A stretch of DNA of 64,000 bases from Cellulosimicrobium cellulans (GTDB lineage Bacteria > Actinomycetota > Actinomycetes > Actinomycetales > Cellulomonadaceae), in the NCBI RefSeq assembly GCF_007679345.1, contig NZ_VEGH01000005.1, forward strand, positions 62,001-126,000, in the 5' to 3' direction. This document shows, piece by piece, positions 41,619 through 49,700 of this stretch (position 1 is its first letter; each line of letters starts with the position of its first letter). Position numbers and translations under genes: made by a program. The notes beneath the pieces are model-generated. The model had not been told where the DNA came from, did not search any database, and saw nothing but the letters and a program-made list of their open reading frames with translations.

Positions 41619-43183
41619 CGCGCACCCCCGGCGCCCGGCCCGGCGCCGTCGGCCCCACCCGGCGACGCACCAGCCCCCAGCAACCGCGCGTCGTCCGTCC
41701 ACGCCGGCGCCTGGTCCGGCGCCCCGGCGACCTCGACCAGCGCTATCCCGTGCCGCCCGAGCGCCACGTCCACGACCCACCGCCCGGCGTCGGCCGCGAC
41801 CCGGCGCACCGTCAGCGACGGCACCGACGCGTCGTGCAGGTCCGCGAGCGCCCGGTGGTCCGGTGCGAGCGGGCTGCCCATCGCCTGCCAGGCGGTGCGT
41901 ACGTTCCCGCGCTCGGCGTCGACGTGCCGCTCGGTGACGACCGCGGGCCCGGCGCCGGGCAGGTCGAGCCGGACCCGGTGCCCCGCCTCGGCGGGGGCGG
42001 CGCCGTCGAGCGGCTGCCACAGCAGCGCCGTGACGCGCCCGTCGGGGTGCCGGGTCACCAGGTGGTCGTCGCCGCGCGCCAGCACCGCGGGCCCGAGCCG
42101 CGCCATGAAGGCGTACAGGTGGAACACCGGCTTGCGCAGCTGGCGGTGCCCGAGCAGGCCGAACCCGCCGTGCAGCGGCGCCGTCGGGATGCCGACCTCC
42201 TCGAACACGTCGCACAGCGTCCAGTAGGAGAAGGAGTCGACCAGGTCGCCGCCGCCGGCGAGCACCGGCGCGAGGTAGGCGGCCTGGTAGGCGGTGTCGT
42301 GGATCGGGTTGTCCGGCCGGTACGACGAGGAGAACTCGGTGATGTGCACCGGGAGCCCGGCCAGCGCGGTCCCCGCCAGCAGCGACCGTGGCGTCGCGAG
42401 CTGGTCGAGGAGGTCCTGCGGCGGCCGCAGCGTCTGGTAGGTCCCGAACGGCACGTGCTGCGCCGGCCCCGAGGTGTAGGCGTGCTTGCTGACGAAGTCG
42501 CACGGCACCCCGGCGTCGGCGACGTGCTCGGCGAACCGCGGCAGCCAGTCGTCGGCGCCGGGCGAGACCGCGGGCCCGCCCACGGGGATCTCCGCGTCGA
42601 CGTCCTTGACGGCGCGCGCGGTCGCGTCGTACAGCCGGTGGTACGCCGCCTCGTCGGCGCCCTGCCAGAAGAACGGCAGGTTGGGCTCGTTCCACACCTC
42701 GACCGGCCAGGTCCGGACCGTCTCGATGCCGTACCGGTCGACCAGGTGCCGCAGCAGCGCGCGCACCAGGGCGGCCCACTCGCCGTGGTCCCGCGGCGGC
42801 GTGACGTTGCCCTGCCACCAGAACACCGTCTGGTCCCCGGACGCGAGCGCGGCCGGCATGAACCCGAGCTCGAGGAACGGCGCCATGCCGGCGTCCACCC
42901 AGGTGTCCACCACCAGGTCGAGGTAGGCGAAGCCGTACCGGGTCCCCGACCGCCCCTCGTGCGACCAGGGCTGCACCAGCCCCATGTCGTCGTGCAGGAT
43001 GCCGTGCGCCCGGGTCGCGCCGAACCCGATCTCGTCCTGCACCACCGCGAGCGAGTCGCGGTAGTCGGCGTGCAGCACCTCGCGGGTGCGGCCGGTGCCG
43101 ACGCAGGCGCGCCAGGCGGGCGGCAGGGTGCCGACGGGCTCGGACGGGACGACGACGGCGGTGGGTGCGCCGGTGCTGGTCAT
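41615..43183 (-). CDS. GH39-family glycoside hydrolase (beta-xylosidase type)
   Basis: 522 aa from ATG after GGAGAG. The acid/base Glu is in WPVEVWNEPNLPFFWQG and the nucleophile Glu in LPVHITEFSSSYR, both in the GH39 positions. Other family segments are ARAHGILHDDMGLV, APFLELGFMPAALASG and DFVSKHAYTS. A C-terminal beta-sandwich and a Gly/Ala-rich tail complete it. GH39 members remove xylose from xylo-oligosaccharides. No signal peptide. In this operon it would trim oligosaccharides imported by the neighbouring transporter. Confidence 0.88.
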   Translation of the reverse strand: MTSTGAPTAVVVPSEPVGTLPPAWRACVGTGRTREVLHADYRDSLAVVQDEIGFGATRAHGILHDDMGLVQPWSHEGRSGTRYGFAYLDLVVDTWVDAGMAPFLELGFMPAALASGDQTVFWWQGNVTPPRDHGEWAALVRALLRHLVDRYGIETVRTWPVEVWNEPNLPFFWQGADEAAYHRLYDATARAVKDVDAEIPVGGPAVSPGADDWLPRFAEHVADAGVPCDFVSKHAYTSGPAQHVPFGTYQTLRPPQDLLDQLATPRSLLAGTALAGLPVHITEFSSSYRPDNPIHDTAYQAAYLAPVLAGGGDLVDSFSYWTLCDVFEEVGIPTAPLHGGFGLLGHRQLRKPVFHLYAFMARLGPAVLARGDDHLVTRHPDGRVTALLWQPLDGAAPAEAGHRVRLDLPGAGPAVVTERHVDAERGNVRTAWQAMGSPLAPDHRALADLHDASVPSLTVRRVAADAGRWVVDVALGRHGIALVEVAGAPDQAPAWTDDARLLGAGASPGGADGAGPGAGGAR

Positions 43184-43222
43184 GGTGACTCTCCGGTCGG
43201 GGGTGGGGACGAAGCTCGCCGC

Positions 43223-43256
43223 CGTCCCGGGCGCGAGGGCAGTGGCGCCCGGGACG
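43223..43256 (-). terminator. Hairpin after the second binding-protein gene
   Basis: A 12-bp inverted repeat (CGTCCCGGGCGC and complement) with a 10-nt loop lies 11 bp after the binding-protein stop and before the GH39 gene. Like the hairpin at 16286-16318 it has no T-run and may protect the upstream mRNA. Confidence 0.5.
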
Positions 43257-43267
43257 ACGGCGAGGGC

Positions 43268-44908
43268 TCAGCCGTTGTCGGACACGTAGCGGTCGCGGGC
43301 GCCGTTGACGACGTCGACGTACTGCGTCGCGCCCTTGCCCTCCAGGTCGGCGACGAACGCGTCCCACTCGGACAGGTCGCGCTGGCCGAGGATGAACTGG
43401 ATCGTGCCCTGCGAGACCGCGTCCCGCAGCGTGGTGTCGATCAGCGTCAGCTGCTCGCTCTCGGTCTCGTCCAGCGGGGCCGGCGGGGCGAGGTCGATCA
43501 TGTCGTAGTCGGCGATCGACTCCTGGAACGCGACCTCGGCGTCGGAGAACGTCGACCACAGCAGCTCGGTGGCGCCGCCGTAGGCGAAGTTGCCGCCCGC
43601 GAACCCGAAGTCCTTCTGCAGGTGCTTCGTGCCCGTCGGGTTCAGCCCGACGTAGTCGACGTCGGCGGCGAGGGTGCGGGTGCCGTCGGCGGCCTTCTCG
43701 AAGGTCGTCCCCTCGACGCCCCACTTGGTGAACTCCTGGCCCTCGTCCGAGTAGAACAGCCAGTCGATGAACTGCATCATCGCGACGAAGTCCGGCGAGT
43801 CCGCCGCGTCGGCGTTGATCATGATGCCGTTCTCGGTCTGGGTGACCGGGTTCAGCACGCAGCCGACCGGGCCGCAGGGGAACGGGATCTTCGCGACGGT
43901 CGCGTCCGGGTCGTTGGTCGCGAGCCCGGGCTCGTACTCGTTGACGACGCTCTGCGCGTTGGTGCCGATGGCCACCGACTTCCCGGTGACGAACTTCTGG
44001 ATCGCGCTGTCGTCGTCCTGGGTGAAGCTCTCGGGGTCCATCAGGCCGTCGGCGACGAGGTCGTGGAAGTACTCGACCATCTCCTTGTACTCGGGCATCG
44101 CGGCGGTGGCGACGAACTCCTCGGCGTCGCCGTCCCAGGTCGCGTTGTTGTAGCCCCAGCCGGCGGAGGTGCCGAAGCTGAGCGCCGCCATGTTCAGCAG
44201 GTTGCCGCCCGGGTAGGTCTCGGAGAACCGGTCGGAGAACGGGTACTCGCCGGGGCGGGCCTCCTTGATCGCCTCGAGCGTGGTGCGGAACTCGTCCCAC
44301 GAGGTCGGGGTGGCGAGCCCGAGGTCGGCGAGCACGTCCGTGCGCATCGCGATCGTGTAGTCCTGCCACGGCGCCTCGTGCAGGCCGGGCAGCACGTAGT
44401 ACTTGCCGTCCGCCTGCCGCAGCTGGTCGATGTTGTCCTCGAGACCCCAGTCGGCGACCTTCTGCTGGAAGTTCGGCATCAGGTCGACGTAGTCGGAGAC
44501 GGCGAGGATCGCGCCCGAGGACACGAACGCGTCCTCCTGCCCCGGGTAGGTCTTCGCGATGATCGACGGGGCGTCGCCGGCGCCGATCAGCAGGCTGCGC
44601 TTCTGCTCGTAGTCGGACATCGGCACCAGCGTCGGGTCGAGCGTGACGTTCGTGCGGTCGGTGATCTCGGACCACAGCAGCCAGTCGTCCTGCGACGGGT
44701 AGTTCGGGTGGTCGGAGAACAGCATCGAGAAGGTGAGCGGCTCGGTCGCGGTGAACTGGTCGCCGGCGGCGTAGTCCTCCATCGCCCCCGTGCGGTTGTC
44801 GAGGCCGGAGGTCTGCTCGTCGCCGTCGGAGCCGCCGGAGCAGGCGGTCAGGGCCAGGGCGAGGGCGGCTGCGGCGGCGAGGCCGCGCGCCCGCGTGCGC
44901 TGGGACAT
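43268..44908 (-). CDS. Extracellular solute-binding lipoprotein (LplA/YtcQ-type)
   Basis: 546 aa from ATG after AAAGGAA. The signal ends in ALALALTACSGGS, a lipobox. The mature protein has the long LplA-type arrangement: LTFSMLFSDHPNYPSQDDW, WSEITDRTNVTLD, then IGAGDAPSIIAKTYPG and YYVLPGLHEAPWQDYTIAMR. At about 540 residues it is longer than ordinary sugar-binding proteins and belongs with those for aldouronates and pectin or xylan oligomers. GH67 and GH39 genes nearby favour aldouronic acids. Confidence 0.9.
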   Translation of the reverse strand: MSQRTRARGLAAAAALALALTACSGGSDGDEQTSGLDNRTGAMEDYAAGDQFTATEPLTFSMLFSDHPNYPSQDDWLLWSEITDRTNVTLDPTLVPMSDYEQKRSLLIGAGDAPSIIAKTYPGQEDAFVSSGAILAVSDYVDLMPNFQQKVADWGLEDNIDQLRQADGKYYVLPGLHEAPWQDYTIAMRTDVLADLGLATPTSWDEFRTTLEAIKEARPGEYPFSDRFSETYPGGNLLNMAALSFGTSAGWGYNNATWDGDAEEFVATAAMPEYKEMVEYFHDLVADGLMDPESFTQDDDSAIQKFVTGKSVAIGTNAQSVVNEYEPGLATNDPDATVAKIPFPCGPVGCVLNPVTQTENGIMINADAADSPDFVAMMQFIDWLFYSDEGQEFTKWGVEGTTFEKAADGTRTLAADVDYVGLNPTGTKHLQKDFGFAGGNFAYGGATELLWSTFSDAEVAFQESIADYDMIDLAPPAPLDETESEQLTLIDTTLRDAVSQGTIQFILGQRDLSEWDAFVADLEGKGATQYVDVVNGARDRYVSDNG

Positions 44909-44922
44909 GGCATTCCTTTCGT

Positions 44923-44935
44923 GACGAACTTCGTC
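44923..44935 (-). promoter_or_regulatory. Palindrome in the binding-protein leader
   Basis: GACGAACTTCGTC, a perfect 13-bp palindrome 14 bp before the ATG, inside the 55-bp gap after the permease gene. The half ACTTCGTCG recurs at 47020-47028 before the first permease gene. It may be an operator or an RNA hairpin masking the start. Confidence 0.4.
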
Positions 44936-44963
44936 GTTTGTCGCGGGAGGGGAAGAGCGGGGG

Positions 44964-45890
44964 TCAGCCCTTGACCGAGCCGAGCATCACCCCCGAGACG
45001 AAGTACCTCTGCACGAACGGGTAGACGCAGAGGATCGGGAGGACGGTGAGCACCATCGTCACGGACTGGATGTTCGCCGAGACCTGCGCGACGTCCGCGG
45101 CCGCGGCGCCCGTGGACTGGGCGGTCGACGACCCGGCGATGAGGTTCCGCAGGTAGACCGTGACCGGGAACAGCTCGGACTTGTCCATGTAGAGGAAGGC
45201 CGCGAACCAGGAGTTCCAGAAGCTGACCGCGTAGAACAGCAGCATCGTCGCGATCACCGCCTTGGACAGCGGGATGACGATCTTCCACAGGATCCGGTAG
45301 GTGCCGAGGCCGTCGATCTGCGCGGCCTCCTCGAGCTCCAGCGGGAGGTTCTCGAAGAACGCCTTCATCACCAGCAGGTTGAACACGCTGATCGCGTTCG
45401 GCAGCACGATCGCCCACAGCGAGTTCTTCAGCCCGAGGCTCGTGATGAGCACGTAGTTCGGGATCAGACCGCCGTTGAAGAACATTGTGAACACGGCGAT
45501 GCCGATGAGCACCGAGCGCCCGCGCAGGTGGTGCTTGGAGATGACGTAGGCGTAGCAGGTGGTGAGCACCAGGGCGATCGCCGTCGCGACGACGGTGTAG
45601 ATCACGGTGTTCTTGTAGTTGGTCCAGAACATCGCGTCGTTCATCACGAGCTGGTAGGTCGTGAGGTTGAACCCGACCGGCCAGATGTTCACCTGCCCCG
45701 ACCGGATCGCGGTGTCCGAGGAGAACGACCGCGCGATGATCATGAGGAACGGGTAGAGCGTCACGGCGACGACGCCGAGCAGCGCCACCACGTTGAACGC
45801 CCGGAACACCTTGTACCCGCGGGTCTCCCGCAGCAGGCTGCCGGTGCGCGCGGGCAGCGGGCCCGCGGAGGTCTCGACGGTCGTCACCAC
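44964..45890 (-). CDS. Carbohydrate ABC transporter permease (LplC/YtcP-type)
   Basis: 308 aa from the first of two consecutive GTG codons, which is 7 nt after GGGAG; the second GTG would give the classical 4-bp overlap. Six TM segments are visible (AFNVVALLGVVAVTLYPFLM first). The EAA loop is LELEEAAQIDGLGTYRILWK. An extracytoplasmic insert (GSSTAQSTGAAAADVAQVSA) near residue 250 and a C-terminal VMLGSVKG are typical of LplC proteins. Partner of the LplB-type permease and the 546-aa binding protein. Confidence 0.9.
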   Translation of the reverse strand: MVTTVETSAGPLPARTGSLLRETRGYKVFRAFNVVALLGVVAVTLYPFLMIIARSFSSDTAIRSGQVNIWPVGFNLTTYQLVMNDAMFWTNYKNTVIYTVVATAIALVLTTCYAYVISKHHLRGRSVLIGIAVFTMFFNGGLIPNYVLITSLGLKNSLWAIVLPNAISVFNLLVMKAFFENLPLELEEAAQIDGLGTYRILWKIVIPLSKAVIATMLLFYAVSFWNSWFAAFLYMDKSELFPVTVYLRNLIAGSSTAQSTGAAAADVAQVSANIQSVTMVLTVLPILCVYPFVQRYFVSGVMLGSVKG

Positions 45891-46939
45891 AGGCTCGCTC
45901 CCACCGCTCGCTTCGAGATCGCGTTCGCGGAGAGGATCAGCGTCAGGCCGATGATCGACTCGAACAGCCCGATGGCCGCCGCGTACGAGAAGTTGTTGGA
46001 CACCAGGCCGACCCGGTACAGGTACGTCGAGATGACGTCGGCCGTGGGGTAGGTCAGCGGGTTGTAGAGCAGCAGGACCTTCTCGAACCCGACCGCCATG
46101 AAGGTGCCGATATTGAGGATGAGCAGCGTGACCATCGTCGGCCGGATGCCCGGCAGCGTGATGTGCCAGGTCTGCTTCCACCGGTTCGCGCCGTCGATCC
46201 GCGCCGCCTCGTACAGGCTCTCGTCGACCGTGGTCAGCGCCGCGAGGTAGAGGATCGTGCCCCAGCCGACGGTCTGCCAGACCTCGCTCGACACGTACAC
46301 CGCGCGGAACCACTCGGGGCGCTGCAGGAACGGCACCGCGTCCCCGCCCAGCGCCGTGACGACCTGGTTCACCGTGCCCTCCAGCGAGAGCAGCTGGAAC
46401 AGCATGCCGGCGATGATCACGATCGACAGGAAGTGCGGCAGGTAGGACACCGACTGCACGAACCGCTTGAACACCCGCGAGCGCAGCTCGTTCAGCAGCA
46501 GCGCCAGCACGATCGGCAGCGGGAAGCAGAACAGCAGCGTGAGCGCCCCGATGACCAGGGTGTTCCGGAAGACCATCCAGAACGTCGGGTCGGACAGGAA
46601 CATCTCGACGTAGCGGAAGCCCACCCACTCCTCGCCGAAGATGTTGCCGCCGGCGCGGAACTTCCGGAACGCGATGACGTTGCCGAGCATCGGGGTGTAC
46701 CGGAACACCGCGAAGAAGATCAGCGGCAGCACGGCGAGGGAGTAGAGCTGCCAGTCCTTGCGCAGCGCCGTGCGCCAGGGGATCTTGCCGTCCATCCGGC
46801 CGCGGCGCGTCCGGCGGCTGGTGCGGCCGCGGCGGGCGCGGGCGTCGGGGTCGGCGGCCGGGGTGATCTCCGCAGCCGGGCCGGCCGGCCCCGCGGGCAC
46901 GGGGGCCGGCGTGGTGATCTCGGGGCCCTGGACGGTCAT
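45884..46939 (-). CDS. ABC transporter permease (LplB-type)
   Basis: 351 aa from the ATG at MTVQGPEITT. A Pro/Ala-rich N-terminus with an Arg-rich patch (RARRGRTSRRTRRGR) precedes the first TM (LYSLAVLPLIFFAVFRY), which is followed by the LplB hallmark YTPMLGNVIAFRKFR. The EAA loop is SLYEAARIDGANRWKQTW. The start is supported by an ATGA overlap with a 24-codon upstream ORF rather than by a clear ribosome binding site; a longer in-frame start upstream is possible. Confidence 0.88.
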   Translation of the reverse strand: MTVQGPEITTPAPVPAGPAGPAAEITPAADPDARARRGRTSRRTRRGRMDGKIPWRTALRKDWQLYSLAVLPLIFFAVFRYTPMLGNVIAFRKFRAGGNIFGEEWVGFRYVEMFLSDPTFWMVFRNTLVIGALTLLFCFPLPIVLALLLNELRSRVFKRFVQSVSYLPHFLSIVIIAGMLFQLLSLEGTVNQVVTALGGDAVPFLQRPEWFRAVYVSSEVWQTVGWGTILYLAALTTVDESLYEAARIDGANRWKQTWHITLPGIRPTMVTLLILNIGTFMAVGFEKVLLLYNPLTYPTADVISTYLYRVGLVSNNFSYAAAIGLFESIIGLTLILSANAISKRAVGASLW

Positions 46940-47010
46940 GCGCTCACCGCCGCGGGGACCACGACCGGCCGGCGCGGGTGGCGTCGGGCGGGAGGCGGTG
47001 CGTCGCTCAT
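46936..47010 (-). CDS. Possible 24-aa leader ORF coupled to the LplB-type gene
   Basis: ATG to TGA, reading MSDAPPPARRHPRRPVVVPA then AVSA, with its stop overlapping the permease ATG (ATGA). The permease start has no good ribosome binding site of its own, so translation may arrive by coupling from this leader. The peptide is Pro/Arg-rich, and a ribosome stalling on it would affect the operon. It could also be chance. Confidence 0.3.
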   Translation of the reverse strand: MSDAPPPARRHPRRPVVVPAAVSA

Positions 47011-47091
47011 GTGGCATCCACTTCGTCGTGGGTCCGGCCGGCCGCGCGTCGTCGAAAGTTGCGCTGCGTCGACCGATACTGTTTCACCCGC

Positions 47092-47121
47092 ACCGTAGGG
47101 GCGTCGGGCGACGTCCGTCAA
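47092..47121 (-). promoter_or_regulatory. Promoter of the LplABC-GH39-DUF624-GH42 operon
   Basis: -35 TTGACG (47121-47116) and -10 TACGGT (47097-47092) on the minus strand with an 18-bp spacer, one of the best sigma-70-like matches in the window. Transcription would start near 47085. The LacI gene reads the other way from 47208, so this gap is a natural site for its operator. Confidence 0.6.
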
Positions 47122-47207
47122 CCACTCCCCCGATCCTGCCGATGAGCGAGGTGCGTGCGCTACAGTCGGGACCAGCTGCTCGACAGCGACAGTTTCGAAG
47201 GGGAACC

Positions 47208-48239
47208 ATGCCGAGAGGCCGCACGACGATCGCCGACATCGCCAGCGAGGTGGGCGTGTCGATCCCGACCGTGTCGAAGGTGCTCAACGGCCGCACGGAC
47301 GTCTCGGAGTCGACCCGCGCCCGCGTCGAGGCTGCGCTGGAGCGGCACGACTACCGCAAGCCGGTCGCCACGCGCACCTCCGGCCACGGCGTGCGGCTGC
47401 TCGACCTGGTGTTCCACGCCGCCGACAACCTGTGGGCGCAGGAGATCATCAAGGGCGTCGAGCAGGTCTGCGGCCCCGAGCGGGTGGGCGTCGTGCTGTC
47501 CGAGCTCGGCGGCGCGCACCGCCCGACCCAGGAGTGGATCGACGACGTCATGGCCCGCCGGCCGCTCGGCGTCCTGCTCGTCCTGTCCGGGCTCGACCCC
47601 AAGCAGCGCCACCAGCTCGAGTCGCGGAACATCCCGTTCGCCGTCGTCGACACCCAGGGCGAGCCGCCCGCCGGCGTCCCGACCGTCGGCTCGAACAACT
47701 GGAACGGCGGCCTGTCCGGTACCCGGCACCTGCTCGCGCTCGGGCACCGCCGGATCGCCGCGATCTCCGGGCCGGACGACATGCTGTGCTCCCGCGCCCG
47801 GGTCGACGGCTTCCGCAGCGCGCACGACGAGGTCGGCGTGCCGTGGGACCCCGCGCTCATCCGGTGGGGCGCGTTCGACGCCGAGAGCGGCTACCGGCAC
47901 GGGCTCGACCTGCTCGACCGCCCCGACCGGCCCACCGCCGTGTTCGCCGGGTCGGACTACCAGGCGCTCGGCGTCCTGCGCGCCGCCCGCGAGCTCGGGC
48001 TGCGGGTGCCCGACGACCTGTCCGTCGTCGGGTACGACGACCTGCCGATCAGCCAGTGGATCGACCCCGGGCTGACCACGGTGCACCAGCCGCTGCGGGA
48101 GATGGCGTCCATGGCGACCCGGATGCTGCTGACGCTCGCCGCGGGCGGGGAGCCGCCGTCGACGCGGGTGGAGCTGGTGACGGAGCTGGTGATCCGGGCG
48201 TCGACGGCGGCGCCTGCTGCGGCCGGGGGTCGGTCGTGA
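47208..48239 (+). CDS. LacI-family regulator of the xylan/aldouronate genes
   Basis: 343 aa from ATG, 3 nt after GAAGGGGAA. HTH: TIADIASEVGVSIPTVSKVL, hinge near YRKPVATRTSG. Effector domain segments GVRLLDLVFHAADNLWAQEI, RIAAISGPDDMLCSRARVDG and VPDDLSVVGYDDLPISQWI. It is divergent from the LplABC operon and its stop overlaps the serine hydrolase GTG, so it likely controls both sides in response to xylo- or aldouronate sugars. Confidence 0.9.
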   Translation: MPRGRTTIADIASEVGVSIPTVSKVLNGRTDVSESTRARVEAALERHDYRKPVATRTSGHGVRLLDLVFHAADNLWAQEIIKGVEQVCGPERVGVVLSELGGAHRPTQEWIDDVMARRPLGVLLVLSGLDPKQRHQLESRNIPFAVVDTQGEPPAGVPTVGSNNWNGGLSGTRHLLALGHRRIAAISGPDDMLCSRARVDGFRSAHDEVGVPWDPALIRWGAFDAESGYRHGLDLLDRPDRPTAVFAGSDYQALGVLRAARELGLRVPDDLSVVGYDDLPISQWIDPGLTTVHQPLREMASMATRMLLTLAAGGEPPSTRVELVTELVIRASTAAPAAAGGRS

Positions 48240-49678
48240 TCGGGTTCGGCGAGGCGCTCGACGCGCTGGACGGGCTCGACCCGCACGCTCTCGTCGTCGC
48301 CCGCCACGGGACCGTCCTGGCGCGCGCGACATGGGCGCCGTACGACTCGGAGCACGCCGGGCTCGTCTACTCGGTGTCCAAGTCGGTCACCGCGATGGCG
48401 GTGCTGCTGCTCGAGTCGGAGGGGCGGCTGGCGCTGTCCGACCCCGTGGACGCGCACCTCGACCTGCCGAACCCGCACGGGTTCACGCTGCGGCACCTGC
48501 TCACCATGTCGACCGGGCACAGCCGCGAGCAGACGTCCGTGATGCCGGCTGACCCCGCGGTCCTGCTGACGACGCCGCCCGAGTTCCCCGTCGGGACGCG
48601 GTTCGCGTACTCCTCCCCCGCGACCTGCACCCTCGGCCGCGTCGTGCACGCCGTCGCCGGGGAGCAGCCGACCGCGTACCTCCGGCCGCGGCTGCTCGAC
48701 CCGCTCGGCATCGGGCCGCGGTGGTGGCGGCCGCTCGCCGGCGTCGAGCAGGGATTCTCGGGGCTGCACCTGACGGTCGACGACCAGGCGCGGCTCGGGA
48801 TGGCGCTGGCGGCCGGGGGCGTCGCGCCGGACGGGACGCGGGTGCTGCCGGCGGCTGTGGTCGAGGCGATGGCGTCCACCTTCGTGCCGACGGCCGACAC
48901 CTTCGTCGAGGACCACCAGGGCCCCGAGCCCGACACCGCGCACGACGACTGGGCGCTCGGGTACGGGTACGGGGTCTGGCGGAGTCGGCACGGGTACCGG
49001 ATGGACGGGGCGTACGGGCAGTTCACGCTCGTGGTGCCGGAGTCCGGGGTGGTCGTGGCGTACCAGGGGTCGGCGATGGACACGCAGCGGGTGCTGGACG
49101 TGCTGTGGGGGCTGGTGGCGGCGGCTGCGTCGTCGCCGGCCGGGGCGGCGGGTGCGGGCGACGCGTCGGGCGGGGCGGCCTCGCCGGCCGGGGCGCTGCT
49201 CGGCGGCGTCGCGGAGCGGGACTCGTGGGCGGCGCGCGACCGGTACGTCGCGTCGGACGCCCCCGCGCTCGACGTCGCGGGGTGGTCGCTGGACGACGCC
49301 GGTCCCGACGCCGGGCCCGCCGCGTGGCGGTTGACGATCCCGGCCCGCGACGGCCAGCCCGGCGGCGTCGTCGCCCTGCGCCCGGACGCGTGGAGCCGCG
49401 GGTCCCTCGCGCTCCGCCCCGGCGACGTCGCGTCGAGCGCCCCGAGCGACCCCGTCCCCGACGGCGTCGTCCCCGTCGCCGCCCGCGCCGAGCGGCTGCC
49501 CGACGGGTCCGTCCGCGCGCACCTCGTCGCGACCTCCTCCCCGCACCGCCTCCTGGTCACCCGCGCCCCCGACGGCGCGCTGTCCGCCCGCTGGCACACC
49601 GCCCCGCTGTGGGAGCCCACGCTCGCCACCCTGCTCGTCCCGCCGCTGGTCGCCGCACCGGCGCGGGGACCGTCCTGA
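48236..49678 (+). CDS. Serine hydrolase, beta-lactamase/esterase family
   Basis: 480 aa from GTG (GTGA overlap). The S-x-x-K motif is VYSVSKSVTAMAVLLLESEG, followed by TLRHLLTMSTGHSREQ and the Y-x-S/N-type FAYSSPATCTLGRVV; GYGYGVWRSRHGYRMDGAYG corresponds to the last active-site segment. About 160 C-terminal residues, Ala/Gly-rich then beta-rich, form an extra domain. No signal peptide. In a xylan operon a deacetylating or ester-cleaving role is likely; a penicillin-binding role is unlikely. Confidence 0.82.
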   Translation: MIGFGEALDALDGLDPHALVVARHGTVLARATWAPYDSEHAGLVYSVSKSVTAMAVLLLESEGRLALSDPVDAHLDLPNPHGFTLRHLLTMSTGHSREQTSVMPADPAVLLTTPPEFPVGTRFAYSSPATCTLGRVVHAVAGEQPTAYLRPRLLDPLGIGPRWWRPLAGVEQGFSGLHLTVDDQARLGMALAAGGVAPDGTRVLPAAVVEAMASTFVPTADTFVEDHQGPEPDTAHDDWALGYGYGVWRSRHGYRMDGAYGQFTLVVPESGVVVAYQGSAMDTQRVLDVLWGLVAAAASSPAGAAGAGDASGGAASPAGALLGGVAERDSWAARDRYVASDAPALDVAGWSLDDAGPDAGPAAWRLTIPARDGQPGGVVALRPDAWSRGSLALRPGDVASSAPSDPVPDGVVPVAARAERLPDGSVRAHLVATSSPHRLLVTRAPDGALSARWHTAPLWEPTLATLLVPPLVAAPARGPS

Positions 49679-49700
49679 CCGCTCGACCCCCACCGGAGCC

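Noticed and set aside
40923..44675. 1250-codon frame suggesting a large fusion protein
   Set aside because: The real part is the 231-aa DUF624 protein at the end; the rest overlaps GH39 and the binding-protein gene out of frame.
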